The notes: generated by a model from the letters alone, not told the origin. A DNA stretch of 64,000 bases from Verrucomicrobiaceae bacterium (GCA_027490195.1 JAIXYN010000058.1:1-64000); one strand, 5' to 3'. Positions 7,864 to 16,434 are shown, counted from the first letter of the stretch. Numbers and translations are program-made.

Positions 7864-8786
7864 CCCCGCGCAAAGACCTCCTCGACATCGCCTCGCTCAC
7901 GGATGAGGAAATCGCCTTCGTGCTCGACAACGCCGTGCCGTTCAAGGATCTCTTCAAACGCAGCGTGAAGAAGGTGCCCACGCTCAAGGGGCAGACGATG
8001 CTGACGCTTTTTTACGAGCCCTCAACACGCACGCGGTCGAGCTTTGAAGTGGCGGCGAGTCGCCTGTCTGCGGACGTGACGCACTTCGACATTGAATCGA
8101 GCAGCGTGGTGAAGGGGGAGTCCATCCTGGACACGGTGGAGACGCTGGAGGCCATGCGTGTGGACTATATTGTGGTGCGGCACAAGCAGGCGGGAACGCC
8201 GAATCTGATTGCCAAGAATACGCGTGCGAGCGTCATCAATGCCGGGGACGGCTGGCACGCGCACCCCACGCAGGCGCTGCTGGATGCGTTTACGCTGCGG
8301 GAGATCCACAAGGACCTGCGTGGCTGCCGTGCGCTCATTGTCGGTGACATCCAGCATTCGCGTGTGGCGCGCAGCACGAGCCTGATTTTTCGGCGTCTCG
8401 GCATGCAGGTGGCCTATCTTGCCCCGGGTTCAATGATGCCGCGTGAGGTGCCGGCGGAGATCCCGCAGTTCGGCAACTGGACCGACGCGTTTGAGTGGAA
8501 GCCGGATGTGATCTATCTCCTGCGTGTGCAGGGCGAGCGCCTCGATGAGCCGCTCATTCCAAGCGCTGCGGAGTACCACCGCAACTATGGGCTGACGAAC
8601 GAGCGCGTGGAAATTTTGCGCGAGCGCGGACTGCACCTGATGCATCCGGGGCCGGTGAACCGCGGCGTGGAGATCACGGATGCGGGGATGAATTATGAGC
8701 GGTGTCTGATCAACCAGCAGGTGGAGAATGGGATCGCGGTGAGGATGAGCGTGCTGTACTGGCTGAGGCCGGGGGCGGTGGAGTAG
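7860..8786 (+). CDS. pyrB: Aspartate carbamoyltransferase catalytic subunit
   Basis: 308 residues, the normal length. It condenses carbamoyl phosphate and aspartate in pyrimidine synthesis. The carbamoyl phosphate site FYEPSTRTRSSFE lies at about 51-63, HPTQALLDAFT follows in the middle, and HPGPVNRGVEI is near the C-terminus. It is translationally coupled to pyrR through an ATGA overlap. No pyrC or pyrI follows within the window, so the usual operon is short here. Confidence 0.96.
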   Translation: MTPRKDLLDIASLTDEEIAFVLDNAVPFKDLFKRSVKKVPTLKGQTMLTLFYEPSTRTRSSFEVAASRLSADVTHFDIESSSVVKGESILDTVETLEAMRVDYIVVRHKQAGTPNLIAKNTRASVINAGDGWHAHPTQALLDAFTLREIHKDLRGCRALIVGDIQHSRVARSTSLIFRRLGMQVAYLAPGSMMPREVPAEIPQFGNWTDAFEWKPDVIYLLRVQGERLDEPLIPSAAEYHRNYGLTNERVEILRERGLHLMHPGPVNRGVEITDAGMNYERCLINQQVENGIAVRMSVLYWLRPGAVE

Positions 8787-8866
8787 AGGTGAGCCGCCTC
8801 AGAAATTGTAAACTGAGAACTGAAAACTGGGAATTGCAAATTGGCCGGAGGGGCGGCGAGGTATGT

Positions 8867-9145
8867 TCAGTCTTCGGTGTGAGACAGTGAACTGATCAAG
8901 CTTTGCACGCGGCGTGCATGCAGAGTTTCAATCACGTCAGAAAGTTCCAAGAGCTTGTGATGTTCGGCAGAGGTAAGTGAGCCGTTCTTGCGCTTGGTCG
9001 AGAGGAGACGATAAGCCGTGCTCTGATCTTTCGGAAGCGTAGAGATCACGGCTTTCGGCAGCCTTATAGGAGGCAACGACATGAATGAAAATGGCGTGGC
9101 TGGATGAAAATTCAAGCGATGAAGGTTCGGCACGTTGGTGATCAT
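8867..9145 (-). CDS. Small hypothetical protein, possibly the small partner of an HNH-type module
   Basis: 92 residues if the first ATG is used; 71 if translation starts at MSLPPIRLP (9082). The segment RLLSTKRKNGSLTSAEHHKL followed by a helix rich in Leu and Arg resembles small proteins seen next to HNH endonucleases in cyanobacteria and related genomes ('..G.LT..E...L..L......L...R...L'). No nuclease gene lies next to it. It could be an orphan or a chance frame. The role is unknown. Confidence 0.4.
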   Translation of the reverse strand: MITNVPNLHRLNFHPATPFSFMSLPPIRLPKAVISTLPKDQSTAYRLLSTKRKNGSLTSAEHHKLLELSDVIETLHARRVQSLISSLSHTED

Positions 9146-9177
9146 AGCGCATACGTGCGGCGGACCTGGCTGAAGAC

Positions 9178-9302
9178 GCTGCTGGTGAATGCAGCGTGCG
9201 GCCGAGTGCTGGGTTTGCTTCCCGGTCGCGTGATGTGGTACCCAGGGTCGCCTCGCTGAGGCTCGGCTGACCCTGGGCTTTATTCCGCAGCCCCTTTGGG
9301 GC
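9178..9302. repeat. Dispersed hairpin repeat, family C, copy 1
   Basis: CCCAGGGTC (9241-9249) pairs with GACCCTGGG (9269-9277). A second small hairpin, GCCCC-ttt-GGGGC, follows near 9290-9302. The flanking block GCTGGGTTTGCTTCC upstream is also shared with the copy at 12173-12300. This is a structured, non-coding repeat. It produces spurious open frames on both strands. Confidence 0.75.
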
Positions 9303-9359
9303 AGGGGACGCTCGATGGTGGAAGACCAATGCTGTCGTTGTTAGTTCGGATCGCGAGAC

Positions 9360-10004
9360 CTATGGCTGGACTCTGCGCTTCCAATTAAATTTTGGAATGT
9401 TGATGCGTTGGTCGCTTGTGCCATCCCACTCCAATGTCAATCCATTGCGTTCCAGTTCCTCTTTCAAAGCCAAACCCACCTTTAGTTTGTCGGGAACATC
9501 GTCATCCACATGATTGAAGGCCAGCATCAATCCCTGTCCTGCCATGGCGCTTTCAACATCTTGTCCATGATAGAAACAATAGCCGAAGTATCGGCCCTTC
9601 GGCCGTTCAGAAAGCACTTCAAACGCCTCGGTGTGTCCGTCTGACGTTTCGAAGCCAGAGTTGTGCATACAAAGTACACCCCGTTTGTCCAATGCGGCAA
9701 AGGCGGCATTCAGGCGGTCGCAGTCTGTCACCTTTGGCCATGTCTTCTCAGCTTCCTCTTTCTTGGTGAATTCTGGGGCCACTGCGTTTTGCAGCATCGC
9801 CTCATTTGCATCCTCATCGAGGATATCGTCGATCATTAGATCCACCTCTTCGGGAGAATAGAATCCCGACCAAACCCATTTATGGATTACGCCGAGAATG
9901 TATTTATCTGATTCACTCAACTCAGGTGTCATCTCTTGTTTGACGCTTTGGTAACCTGCAAAACAAAGTGTGATCAAGGAGGCAATCACGAGAAGATTGC
10001 GCAT
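9360..10004 (-). CDS. DUF6891-type protein with N-terminal hydrophobic segment
   Basis: 214 residues. The stretch CDRLNAAFAALDKRGVLCMH, then SGFETSDGHTEAFEVL, and later YCFYHGQDVESAMAGQGLML match the pattern of DUF6891 proteins. These are common in actinobacteria and scattered elsewhere, with no known biochemical function. The first 20 residues (MRNLLVIASLITLCFAG) form a signal or anchor segment, which is odd for a family that is usually cytoplasmic. The gene is flanked by a repeat on one side and the epimerase gene on the other. Confidence 0.65.
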   Translation of the reverse strand: MRNLLVIASLITLCFAGYQSVKQEMTPELSESDKYILGVIHKWVWSGFYSPEEVDLMIDDILDEDANEAMLQNAVAPEFTKKEEAEKTWPKVTDCDRLNAAFAALDKRGVLCMHNSGFETSDGHTEAFEVLSERPKGRYFGYCFYHGQDVESAMAGQGLMLAFNHVDDDVPDKLKVGLALKEELERNGLTLEWDGTSDQRINIPKFNWKRRVQP

Positions 10005-10025
10005 AATCTCCTCAAGTTCAGGCTC

Positions 10026-11048
10026 TCAAAACTTCCCATCCCGGGATTCGAAGTGGGTGGGTTTGCCGAGGGATTCGCCGCCGGTGGAGATCCATTGGGC
10101 TACCCATTCGGTGAGTTCTTCGTCGCGGATGAAGGGGATGCCGAGTTCGACGAAGCTGCGGTAGGGATTGCTGAGGAGGGCGTCGGGGGCTTCTTTGCCG
10201 GTGATCTGGACGGGCTTGCCGAAGAGTTTGCCGAAGGTGTGGGCGACTTCACGGACGCTGAGGGTGGCGGTGCCGGTGAGGTTGACGACCCAGGGGGGGC
10301 TGTTGGCTTTGGCGAGGCTGAGGAGGGAGAGGGCGTTGGCATCGCCCTGCCAGATGGTGTTGAAGTAGCCCATGGTCACGTTCACGGGCTGGCCGTTCCA
10401 GACTTGGCGGGCGATGTCGACCATGACGCCGTAGCGGAGGTCGCAGGCGTAGTTGAGGCGGATGAGTGAGACGGGTGTGCCGCGAGTTTGGCTGAAGTGT
10501 TCGAAGATGCGCTCGCGGCCGAGGCAGCTCATGGCGTATTCACCGGCGGGATTCGGTGTGTCCTCTTCGTGGCTGCCGCCGTGTTCCACGGGCACGAGAC
10601 CATAGACATTGCCGGTGGAAAAGGCGGCGATGCGGCTGCGGTGGTAGCGCTCGCAGACGAGGCCGGGGAGCCATGCATTCATGGCCCAGGTCATGGATTC
10701 CTGGCCGGTGGAGCCGAACTTCATGCCTGCCATGTAGATGACGTTGGGCGCATGCGGGAGGTAGGCGACGGCGTTGGGAGAGAGGAGGTCGGTGGCGATG
10801 ATCTCGATGCCATGCTGCTGGAATTCCTCTGCTGATCCTGGTGAACTGAAGCGTGAGACTGCGATGACGCGGCGCTTGGTGCCTGCTTCGTCGCTGGCGC
10901 GTTTGGCCATGCGTGCAAGGGAGGGGCCCATCTTGCCTGCGGCGCCTAGAATGATGATGTCGCCGGGGAGCTGGGTCATCATGTCAATGACGGCAGGTGT
11001 CGGGCGGCTGAGACGTTCTTCGAGATCTGCGAGGCTGGCGGGCGTCAT
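10026..11048 (-). CDS. NAD-dependent epimerase/dehydratase-like protein with altered active site
   Basis: 340 residues. An extended-SDR Rossmann fold is shown by IIILGAAGKMGPSLAR (GxxGxxG at about 35-41) and STGNVYG. The expected YxxxK catalytic pair falls at EYAMSCLGRE, where Tyr171 is kept but the Lys position is Cys175. Some members without the Lys bind NAD without normal catalysis, so the activity is uncertain. The start at 11048 (MTPASLADL) is chosen; a longer frame would extend through repeat family B. No sugar-pathway genes lie nearby. Confidence 0.75.
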   Translation of the reverse strand: MTPASLADLEERLSRPTPAVIDMMTQLPGDIIILGAAGKMGPSLARMAKRASDEAGTKRRVIAVSRFSSPGSAEEFQQHGIEIIATDLLSPNAVAYLPHAPNVIYMAGMKFGSTGQESMTWAMNAWLPGLVCERYHRSRIAAFSTGNVYGLVPVEHGGSHEEDTPNPAGEYAMSCLGRERIFEHFSQTRGTPVSLIRLNYACDLRYGVMVDIARQVWNGQPVNVTMGYFNTIWQGDANALSLLSLAKANSPPWVVNLTGTATLSVREVAHTFGKLFGKPVQITGKEAPDALLSNPYRSFVELGIPFIRDEELTEWVAQWISTGGESLGKPTHFESRDGKF

Positions 11049-11118
11049 GGGCGCATCTATGAACGGGTTTTTGATATTGGAAATTTTTTTACTGCATGAG
11101 GTGTGGCTTTTGAACGTC

Positions 11119-11198
11119 TTGTGGTGAGCGTGAGCTAAACGGCTTGTGGAAAGCGGTAAGTGCGCTTGTACCACGCTGCGCGACCGCCGTCTAAAAGG
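11119..11198. repeat. Dispersed palindromic repeat, family B, copy 2
   Basis: The blocks AAAGCGGTAAGTGCGCT and CGCTGCGCGACCGC repeat those at 148-231, and the flanking GTGAG and GTCTAAAAGG segments are also shared. It lies just upstream of the epimerase-like gene and of the divergent terC, so it may affect transcription ends or RNA stability. Confidence 0.6.
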
Positions 11199-11280
11199 TC
11201 TGAGATCTGCTCCAAGTTCTTGCAGCAAAATCATCCCAGAGTTTGCCGAGTCGGCATTTTCCGGCTAGCATCGTGACCCG

Positions 11281-12057
11281 ATGATTGCCAACGCCGCCGC
11301 TGCTGTAACCGCCAATTTGAACGTGCTCGACTTTTCCTGGGTCGCGAACCCGGAGGCGTGGATTGCGATGCTGACGCTGTGCCTGCTCGAAATCGTGCTG
11401 GGCATCGACAACATTGTGTTCATCTCGATCCTGGTGGACAAACTGCCGGAGGCTGACCGTCCGCGCGGACGCTTTTTGGGTCTGGGTCTGGCCATGTTGA
11501 CGCGCATCCTGCTGCTGCTCTCGATTACATGGGTGATGTCGCTGACGGCGCCGCTGTTTACGCTGCTGAATCATGCGATCACTGGCAAGGATCTGGTGCT
11601 GATCTTTGGCGGCTTGTTCCTGATCTACAAGAGCACGCATGAGATCCATGAAAAACTTGAAGGCGACCCTGAAGGAGAGGTGCGCAAGAGCGTCGGCAAA
11701 GGGGCAGCGTTTGGCGCGGTGATGGTGCAGATTGCGCTGCTGGATATTGTGTTTTCGCTGGATTCGGTGATCACTGCGGTGGGGATGGTGAAGCACATTT
11801 CCATCATGGTGACGGCGGTGCTGATCTCCGTGGGTTTCATGATGATTTTCGCCAAGGCAGTGGGCGATTTTGTGGGGCGCCATCCCACGGTGAAGATGCT
11901 TGCCTTGAGCTTTCTGATTCTCATCGGAACGGCCTTGATTGGTGAAGGCTTCCATTTCGAAATTCCGAAGGGCTACATCTACTTTGCCATGGGCTTTTCG
12001 ATGATGGTGGAGATGCTGAACCTGAAGGCCAAGAAGAAGCGGGTGGCCAAGGCGTAG
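11281..12057 (+). CDS. TerC family integral membrane protein
   Basis: 258 residues with about seven membrane helices. Diagnostic motifs are LEIVLGIDNIVFISILVDKL near the N-terminus and LLDIVFSLDSVITAVGMV in the middle, whose Asp residues in membrane helices are typical of the TerC/Alx/YgdQ group. Members are linked to metal (manganese) efflux or resistance to oxyanions such as tellurite. Nothing in the neighbourhood points to a tellurite operon, so a housekeeping metal role is more likely. Confidence 0.9.
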   Translation: MIANAAAAVTANLNVLDFSWVANPEAWIAMLTLCLLEIVLGIDNIVFISILVDKLPEADRPRGRFLGLGLAMLTRILLLLSITWVMSLTAPLFTLLNHAITGKDLVLIFGGLFLIYKSTHEIHEKLEGDPEGEVRKSVGKGAAFGAVMVQIALLDIVFSLDSVITAVGMVKHISIMVTAVLISVGFMMIFAKAVGDFVGRHPTVKMLALSFLILIGTALIGEGFHFEIPKGYIYFAMGFSMMVEMLNLKAKKKRVAKA

Positions 12058-12172
12058 GAACGCAGGGATTAAAGCTTGATGGTCAATCGCTGTGGCGGAG
12101 ACGATTAAGAGCATTGATCGTGAATTTTAGAATTAGCGGTGCTCTCTTGGTGCGGCGGAGCATTTTGCAAAC

Positions 12173-12300
12173 GCTGCTGGTGGGCTTGGGGTGTGGCGGA
12201 GTTGCTGGGTTTGCTTCCTACTTGGGGCACTTCAACCCAGGGTCGCCTCGCTGAGGCTCGGCTGACCCTGGGCTCAACTCCGCAGCCCCTATGGGGCTGG
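12173..12300. repeat. Dispersed hairpin repeat, family C, copy 2
   Basis: CCCAGGGTC (12236-12244) and GACCCTGGG (12264-12272) form the main hairpin, with the same inner sequence as copy 1. AGCCCC-tat-GGGGCT (12284-12298) forms the second. The upstream block GCTGGGTTTGCTTCC is shared with copy 1. Both copies have the same orientation. Confidence 0.75.
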
Positions 12301-12816
12301 TGTGTCGCGGAGTGAAGTGGCGAAAGATCACGACAGTCAGGCAAGAAAAATCAGGGCGTTGTGAACGATGCGCCAAGGAGTCAAAGTGAACGAAACATGG
12401 CCTTAGCGAGTGCCATTGAGGGCAATCTATTTGAGGTGCGGTTTATGCTGCCGCGCATCACAAACTTTCAAAAGAAACCCGTCTCGAACTGAGTGGGTGC
12501 CGTGCTCCCGTTTATCGGTCACGACAAGGACGGCGGACCTTTTTGAGCGCCTGCGTCGTCGCATACCCGAAATCACGGACCCGCGCAGCGGTTCCCTACC
12601 AGCGCTGAGGTGTCGCGCCATGCAGGGCGGGTAGGGATGCGCTGTGCGCGTCCCTGGAATCCTTCGTCCCAACTCGCTCAGCTGACACACCCATTCCGCA
12701 CCTTTCCTGCCGCTCCGCTTCAGCCGTCGTGCGGTACGTCTGTGCATCGCCCATCTGCAAAGCAGTCCCGTGCAAAATGAAAGCTAGTGATGCCTGGCAG
12801 TATGATTGGCAAAAAT
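12301..12816. other. Long spacer with no supportable gene
   Basis: Frames are present on both strands, but their products are Arg/His/Pro rich and resemble no known family. One small hairpin-forming stretch is visible (GGGATGCGC-tgt-GCGCGTCCC, 12634-12654). The segment looks like accumulated repeat debris. It separates the terC region from the hsp20 regulatory region. Confidence 0.5.
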
Positions 12817-12834
12817 GTCTCACTGAAGAGACAG
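12817..12834. promoter_or_regulatory. Inverted repeat, candidate enhancer site for a sigma-54 activator
   Basis: TGTCTC-actgaa-GAGACA is a perfect 6-bp inverted repeat. It is centred about 105-110 bp upstream of the sigma-54 -24 element at 12932, the usual distance for an enhancer-binding activator. A second short palindrome, GTGCC-tttttt-GGCAC, follows at 12839-12854. The functional reading is inference. Confidence 0.45.
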
Positions 12835-12931
12835 GACGTGCCTTTTTTGGCACACCTTGAGGGCGGGTGGGGAGGCTGTGGATTGATTTAGAATATTGGT
12901 TTTCAATGGGTTGATTGGGTGAAAGGGCGTC

Positions 12932-12948
12932 TGGCACGGCTGATGCAT
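12932..12948 (+). promoter_or_regulatory. Sigma-54 (RpoN) -24/-12 promoter for the hsp20 genes
   Basis: The sequence TGGCACGGCTGATGCAT matches the consensus TGGCACG-N4-TTGCW at all but one core position, with the correct GG-to-GC spacing. It lies about 57 bases before the first hsp20 start. The expected transcription start is near 12958, leaving a leader of about 45 nt. No sigma-32 or CIRCE-type element was seen in the same spacer. Confidence 0.7.
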
Positions 12949-13004
12949 GAGTAGGAGGTGGAAAGAATCTTCCGACCCAAAACTCAAATCAAACCCTACA
13001 AGTT

Positions 13005-13442
13005 ATGAAAATCATCCGAACCAACCCCTTCACCATTAATCGTGTTTCCGGCCTCGACGAATGGTTCCGCCATCCTCTGGCAGGGCTGCCAACTTTGAGC
13101 AGCTTCATCAACAACCTCGGCGAGGTTTTTCCCGGCGTGGCTGGTGACAAGCTGGCCGTGGATGTGCATGAAGACAAAGACAGCTACTTCGCCAGCTTCG
13201 AAGTGCCGGGCGTGAAAAAAGAGGATTTCAAAATCGAGTTGAACAACGGCGTGCTCACGGTCGCTGCTGAAAGGCGCGAAAAGGACGGCGAGAAGGAAAG
13301 CTCCTACAGCCTCACCCGCTCGGTGTCCGTGCCCGAAGGCGTCAATGCTGAAGCCATCGTCGCGAAACTCGAAGACGGCATTCTGACGGTGACCCTGCCG
13401 AAGCAGGAACGCAGCAAGCCACGCAGCATCACCCTGAGCTAA
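13005..13442 (+). CDS. Hsp20/alpha-crystallin small heat-shock protein (first of pair)
   Basis: 145 residues. The alpha-crystallin domain spans about 45-140: DKLAVDVHEDKDSYFASFEV begins it, followed by VPGVKKEDFKIELNNGVLTV and then EDGILTVTLPK. The C-terminal IxI-like anchor is SITLS. It acts as an ATP-independent holdase in the cytoplasm. It lies directly behind a strong sigma-54 promoter match and 41 bases before a second Hsp20 gene, so the two are probably one transcript. Confidence 0.92.
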   Translation: MKIIRTNPFTINRVSGLDEWFRHPLAGLPTLSSFINNLGEVFPGVAGDKLAVDVHEDKDSYFASFEVPGVKKEDFKIELNNGVLTVAAERREKDGEKESSYSLTRSVSVPEGVNAEAIVAKLEDGILTVTLPKQERSKPRSITLS

Positions 13443-13483
13443 TCCGATCCACACGACTCCAAAAACCCATTCCAATACAAATC

Positions 13484-13864
13484 ATGAATACTACCTGTTC
13501 CCCCCGCACCTGCACTCCCGCCACCTCCGGCGTCACCGAATCCCTGCGCAAGCCGCTCTACAACGTCAATGGCAACGCCGAAGCGTATGAATTACGCGTC
13601 GAACTGCCCGGCGTGCCGAAGAGCAACGTGAAGCTCGACCTTGAGGAAAACATCCTCACGGTGCGCGGCGAACGCAGCACCACTGTGCCGGAAGGTATGA
13701 AGGCGCTCCATCGCGAGCTGTCGCCGCTCAGCTACCTGCTCCGTCTGCGTCTCAACGCACCCGTGAGCGAGGAGCAGATGACGGCGAAGCTGGAAGACGG
13801 CGTGCTCACGCTGCGCCTGCCGCTCAAAGAAGTGGCAAAGCCGCGCCAGATTCCGGTGCTGTAA
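13484..13864 (+). CDS. Hsp20/alpha-crystallin small heat-shock protein (second of pair)
   Basis: 126 residues, with an unusual Cys-containing N-terminus (MNTTCSPRTCTPATS) before the alpha-crystallin domain (AYELRVELPGVPKSNVKLDL, then LEDGVLTLRLPLKE). It ends in IPVL, a C-terminal I-x-V type anchor used for oligomer assembly. The two proteins differ clearly in sequence, so they may form mixed oligomers. A strong terminator follows 25 bases after the stop. Confidence 0.92.
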   Translation: MNTTCSPRTCTPATSGVTESLRKPLYNVNGNAEAYELRVELPGVPKSNVKLDLEENILTVRGERSTTVPEGMKALHRELSPLSYLLRLRLNAPVSEEQMTAKLEDGVLTLRLPLKEVAKPRQIPVL

Positions 13865-13888
13865 CTGGCCTGTGTGTTGGCCTCCTGC

Positions 13889-13934
13889 GCCGCCCTCATC
13901 GCCGAAACACGCGATGGGGGCGGCTGTTTTTTAT
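13889..13934 (+). terminator. Rho-independent terminator after the hsp20 pair
   Basis: A 14-bp stem runs from GCCGCCCTCATCGC (13889-13902) to GCGATGGGGGCGGC (13911-13924) with one non-Watson-Crick pair and an 8-nt loop. It is followed directly by TGTTTTTTAT. It ends the hsp20 transcript before the permease gene. Confidence 0.9.
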
Positions 13935-13970
13935 CTTCCAGCGCGGCACGATCTCGGCTAGTAGCAGGGC

Positions 13971-15356
13971 ATGGAACCCGCTGCCCTTTCTTCAAAGACT
14001 GACTCGCCGCCCTCTCTGCAGCCAACGATCGGCGGCTGGCAGGTGCTGTTTTATGGACTGGGTTCGATGCTGGGAGCGGGCATCTATGCGCTCATCGGGC
14101 GTGCTGCGGACTCCTTGGGAAATGCGGTCTGGCTGGCGTTTTTGGTGGCGATGATCGCCGCCATGCTCACGGGGCTATCCTATGCGTGTGTGGGCAGTCG
14201 TTATGCAAGGGCCGGCGGCGCGGCGTTTGTCACGCAGCATGGTCTGCACAAGCCGCTGCTGAGCTATGTGGTGGGAATCGCGGTGATGATGAGCGGGCTC
14301 ACAAGCATGGCCACCGGATCGCAGGCCATTGCGGAGCAGTTGGAGAAGGCCTTTGGGTTTGCACTCGACATCAAATTTGTTGCCATTGGGATCGTGTTTC
14401 TCGTGGGCTGCGTGATCTATCGCGGCCTGCGTGAAAGCATGTGGCTGAATGTGCTCTGCACGGCGGTGGAAGCATCGGGCCTGCTGTTCATCATCGCGGT
14501 GGGTGCGCGGTATTGGGGCAGCGTCAATTATCTGGAAACGGCCAAAGACACGGTGGCAGGTGGGGCAGGCTCCGGCATCACGCTGGCGCTGGTGATGCAG
14601 GGGGCGGTGCTGACGTTTTTCTCCTTCATTGGTTTCGAGGACATTTTGAATGTGAGCGAGGAGGTGAAGAACCCGCGAAAGAATGTGCCGTTTGGCCTCA
14701 TTGGAGCCATGATTTTGGCCACGCTCATTTACATGGCGGTGGCCATCACGGCGGTTTCCGTGCTGCCCTGGCGTGAACTGGCTGCGAGCAAGACGCCGCT
14801 CATGGATGTGGCACACAAGGCAGCGCCATGGTTTGGGGGAATCGACAAGCTTTATCTGGGCGTCACCATTTTTGCGATCGGCAACACGGCGCTGCTGAAC
14901 TACATCATGGGATCGAGGCTGCTGTATGGCATGAGTCGGCAGGGGCTGCTGCCTGCGGTGCTGGGGCGCGTCCACCCCAAGCGGCACACGCCGCATGTGG
15001 CGGTGTTTGTGCTGTTTGGCATTGTGGCCGTGTTGATCCTAAGCGGCGGGGTGAAGCAGCTCGCTGAATCCACAGTGCTGCTGCTGCTGGCCGTTTTCAC
15101 GGTGGTGAACATTGCGCTGGTGGTGCTGAAGCGCCGCCCGGGCGAGCCGACCGGCGGGTTTGAGCCGCCGATGTTTGTGCCGGTGCTGGGTGCCTTGACC
15201 TGCGCCTCGCTGATCTACTCGCGAATTCACAGCGCCATCACCAGCGCGGACAAGTCCATGCATATCGCGCCGTTGATTGCGGGAGCTGTGATTGTGATCA
15301 GCGCGGTGCTTTTCTTTGTGCTGAAGCCGAAGAATCCGGTGGTGCAGGATGATTGA
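13971..15356 (+). CDS. APC family amino acid permease
   Basis: 461 residues with about 12 membrane helices. The first helix carries the substrate-binding GSMLGAGIYALIGRAA, and SFIGFEDILNVSEEVKNPRK is the signature between helices 6 and 7 of APC transporters. It probably imports or exchanges an amino acid or amine; the substrate cannot be read from the sequence. The next gene begins 35 bases on. Confidence 0.85.
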   Translation: MEPAALSSKTDSPPSLQPTIGGWQVLFYGLGSMLGAGIYALIGRAADSLGNAVWLAFLVAMIAAMLTGLSYACVGSRYARAGGAAFVTQHGLHKPLLSYVVGIAVMMSGLTSMATGSQAIAEQLEKAFGFALDIKFVAIGIVFLVGCVIYRGLRESMWLNVLCTAVEASGLLFIIAVGARYWGSVNYLETAKDTVAGGAGSGITLALVMQGAVLTFFSFIGFEDILNVSEEVKNPRKNVPFGLIGAMILATLIYMAVAITAVSVLPWRELAASKTPLMDVAHKAAPWFGGIDKLYLGVTIFAIGNTALLNYIMGSRLLYGMSRQGLLPAVLGRVHPKRHTPHVAVFVLFGIVAVLILSGGVKQLAESTVLLLLAVFTVVNIALVVLKRRPGEPTGGFEPPMFVPVLGALTCASLIYSRIHSAITSADKSMHIAPLIAGAVIVISAVLFFVLKPKNPVVQDD

Positions 15357-15390
15357 AGAAAGGCTGCTCCGGCTCTATGGAGGACTTTCC

Positions 15391-16434
15391 ATGAGCCAGA
15401 CTGCCAACCTTCACATCGCCTCCAACGTTCCGCTGCCGTCACCGCGCAGCCTGATGAGCGAGATCGCGCCGACTGACGCGCAAACCACCTTCGTGGCGAA
15501 ATCGCGGCAGGAGATTCGGAACATTCTCTTTGGCAATGATTCGCGCTTTCTTGTGATCCTTGGTCCGTGCTCGATTCATGATCCCGAGGCGGGTCTGGAG
15601 TATGCGCGGAAGCTGGCGGCGCTGGCGGAGGAGCTGAAGGACCGGCTTTGCATTGTGATGCGTGTGTATTTTGAAAAGCCGCGCACGACGGTGGGCTGGA
15701 AGGGGCTGATCATGGATCCGCATCTGGATGGGACCTGTGACATTCCGGCGGGGCTGCGGCTGGCACGGAAGATTTTGCGCGATGTGCTGGATCTCGGGAT
15801 GCCGACGGCGACTGAATTGCTGGACCCGATCACGCCGCAGTACATTGCGGATTTGATCAGCTGGAGCGCCATTGGCGCGCGCACGACGGAGTCGCAGACG
15901 CACCGGCAGATGGCGTCGGGTTTGTCGATGCCGCTGGGTTTCAAGAACGGGACGTTTGGGCACATCACGCCGGCGATCAATGCGATCAAGGCGGCGATCC
16001 AGCCGCAGACCTTTCTGGGGGTGAGCGAGGATGGCGTGGCCTCTGCGGTAACGACGAGTGGCAACCCGGACTGCCACATCATTCTGCGCGGGGGTGAAGA
16101 CGGTCCGAACTACGGAGCGGATGATGTGCGGGAGACGATCGACGGGCTTGAGTCAGCGAAGCTCAAGGCAGCGATCATGATCGACGCCAGCCATGGGAAC
16201 TGTGCGAAGGACCACCGCCGGATGCCGGATGTGTTTCGGGAAATTGTGAGGCAGCGTGTGGCGGGGCAGAAGGCCATCATTGGCGCGATGCTGGAGAGCA
16301 ATCTTGTGGGTGGCAGCCAGAAGTTTCCGCAGCCGCTGGAGCAGTTGACGCGGGGGCAGTCGATCACGGATGCGTGCATTGACTGGGAGACGACGGAGGC
16401 GCTGCTGCGCGAGGCGCATGCTTGCCTAAAATGA
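15391..16434 (+). CDS. 3-deoxy-7-phosphoheptulonate (DAHP) synthase, class I
   Basis: 347 residues, the normal length for AroF/G/H-type enzymes. It condenses PEP and erythrose-4-phosphate at the start of the shikimate pathway. Motifs are LVILGPCSIHDPEAGLEYA, GARTTESQTHRQMASGLSMP, DASHGNCAKDHRRM and GAMLESNLVGGSQ. The start at 15391 has a good Shine-Dalgarno (GGAGGA, 7 nt upstream). It lies 35 bases after the permease gene. Which aromatic amino acid inhibits it cannot be told. Its stop codon lies inside a palindromic repeat (family D). Confidence 0.95.
   Translation: MSQTANLHIASNVPLPSPRSLMSEIAPTDAQTTFVAKSRQEIRNILFGNDSRFLVILGPCSIHDPEAGLEYARKLAALAEELKDRLCIVMRVYFEKPRTTVGWKGLIMDPHLDGTCDIPAGLRLARKILRDVLDLGMPTATELLDPITPQYIADLISWSAIGARTTESQTHRQMASGLSMPLGFKNGTFGHITPAINAIKAAIQPQTFLGVSEDGVASAVTTSGNPDCHIILRGGEDGPNYGADDVRETIDGLESAKLKAAIMIDASHGNCAKDHRRMPDVFREIVRQRVAGQKAIIGAMLESNLVGGSQKFPQPLEQLTRGQSITDACIDWETTEALLREAHACLK

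Noticed and set aside
8937..9329. Minus-strand frame through repeat family C
   Set aside because: Its composition comes from the repeat and it overlaps the small gene at 8867-9145; no family was recognised.
12427..12747. Minus-strand frame in the spacer before hsp20
   Set aside because: The product is Arg rich with no family match, and the region looks like repeat debris.
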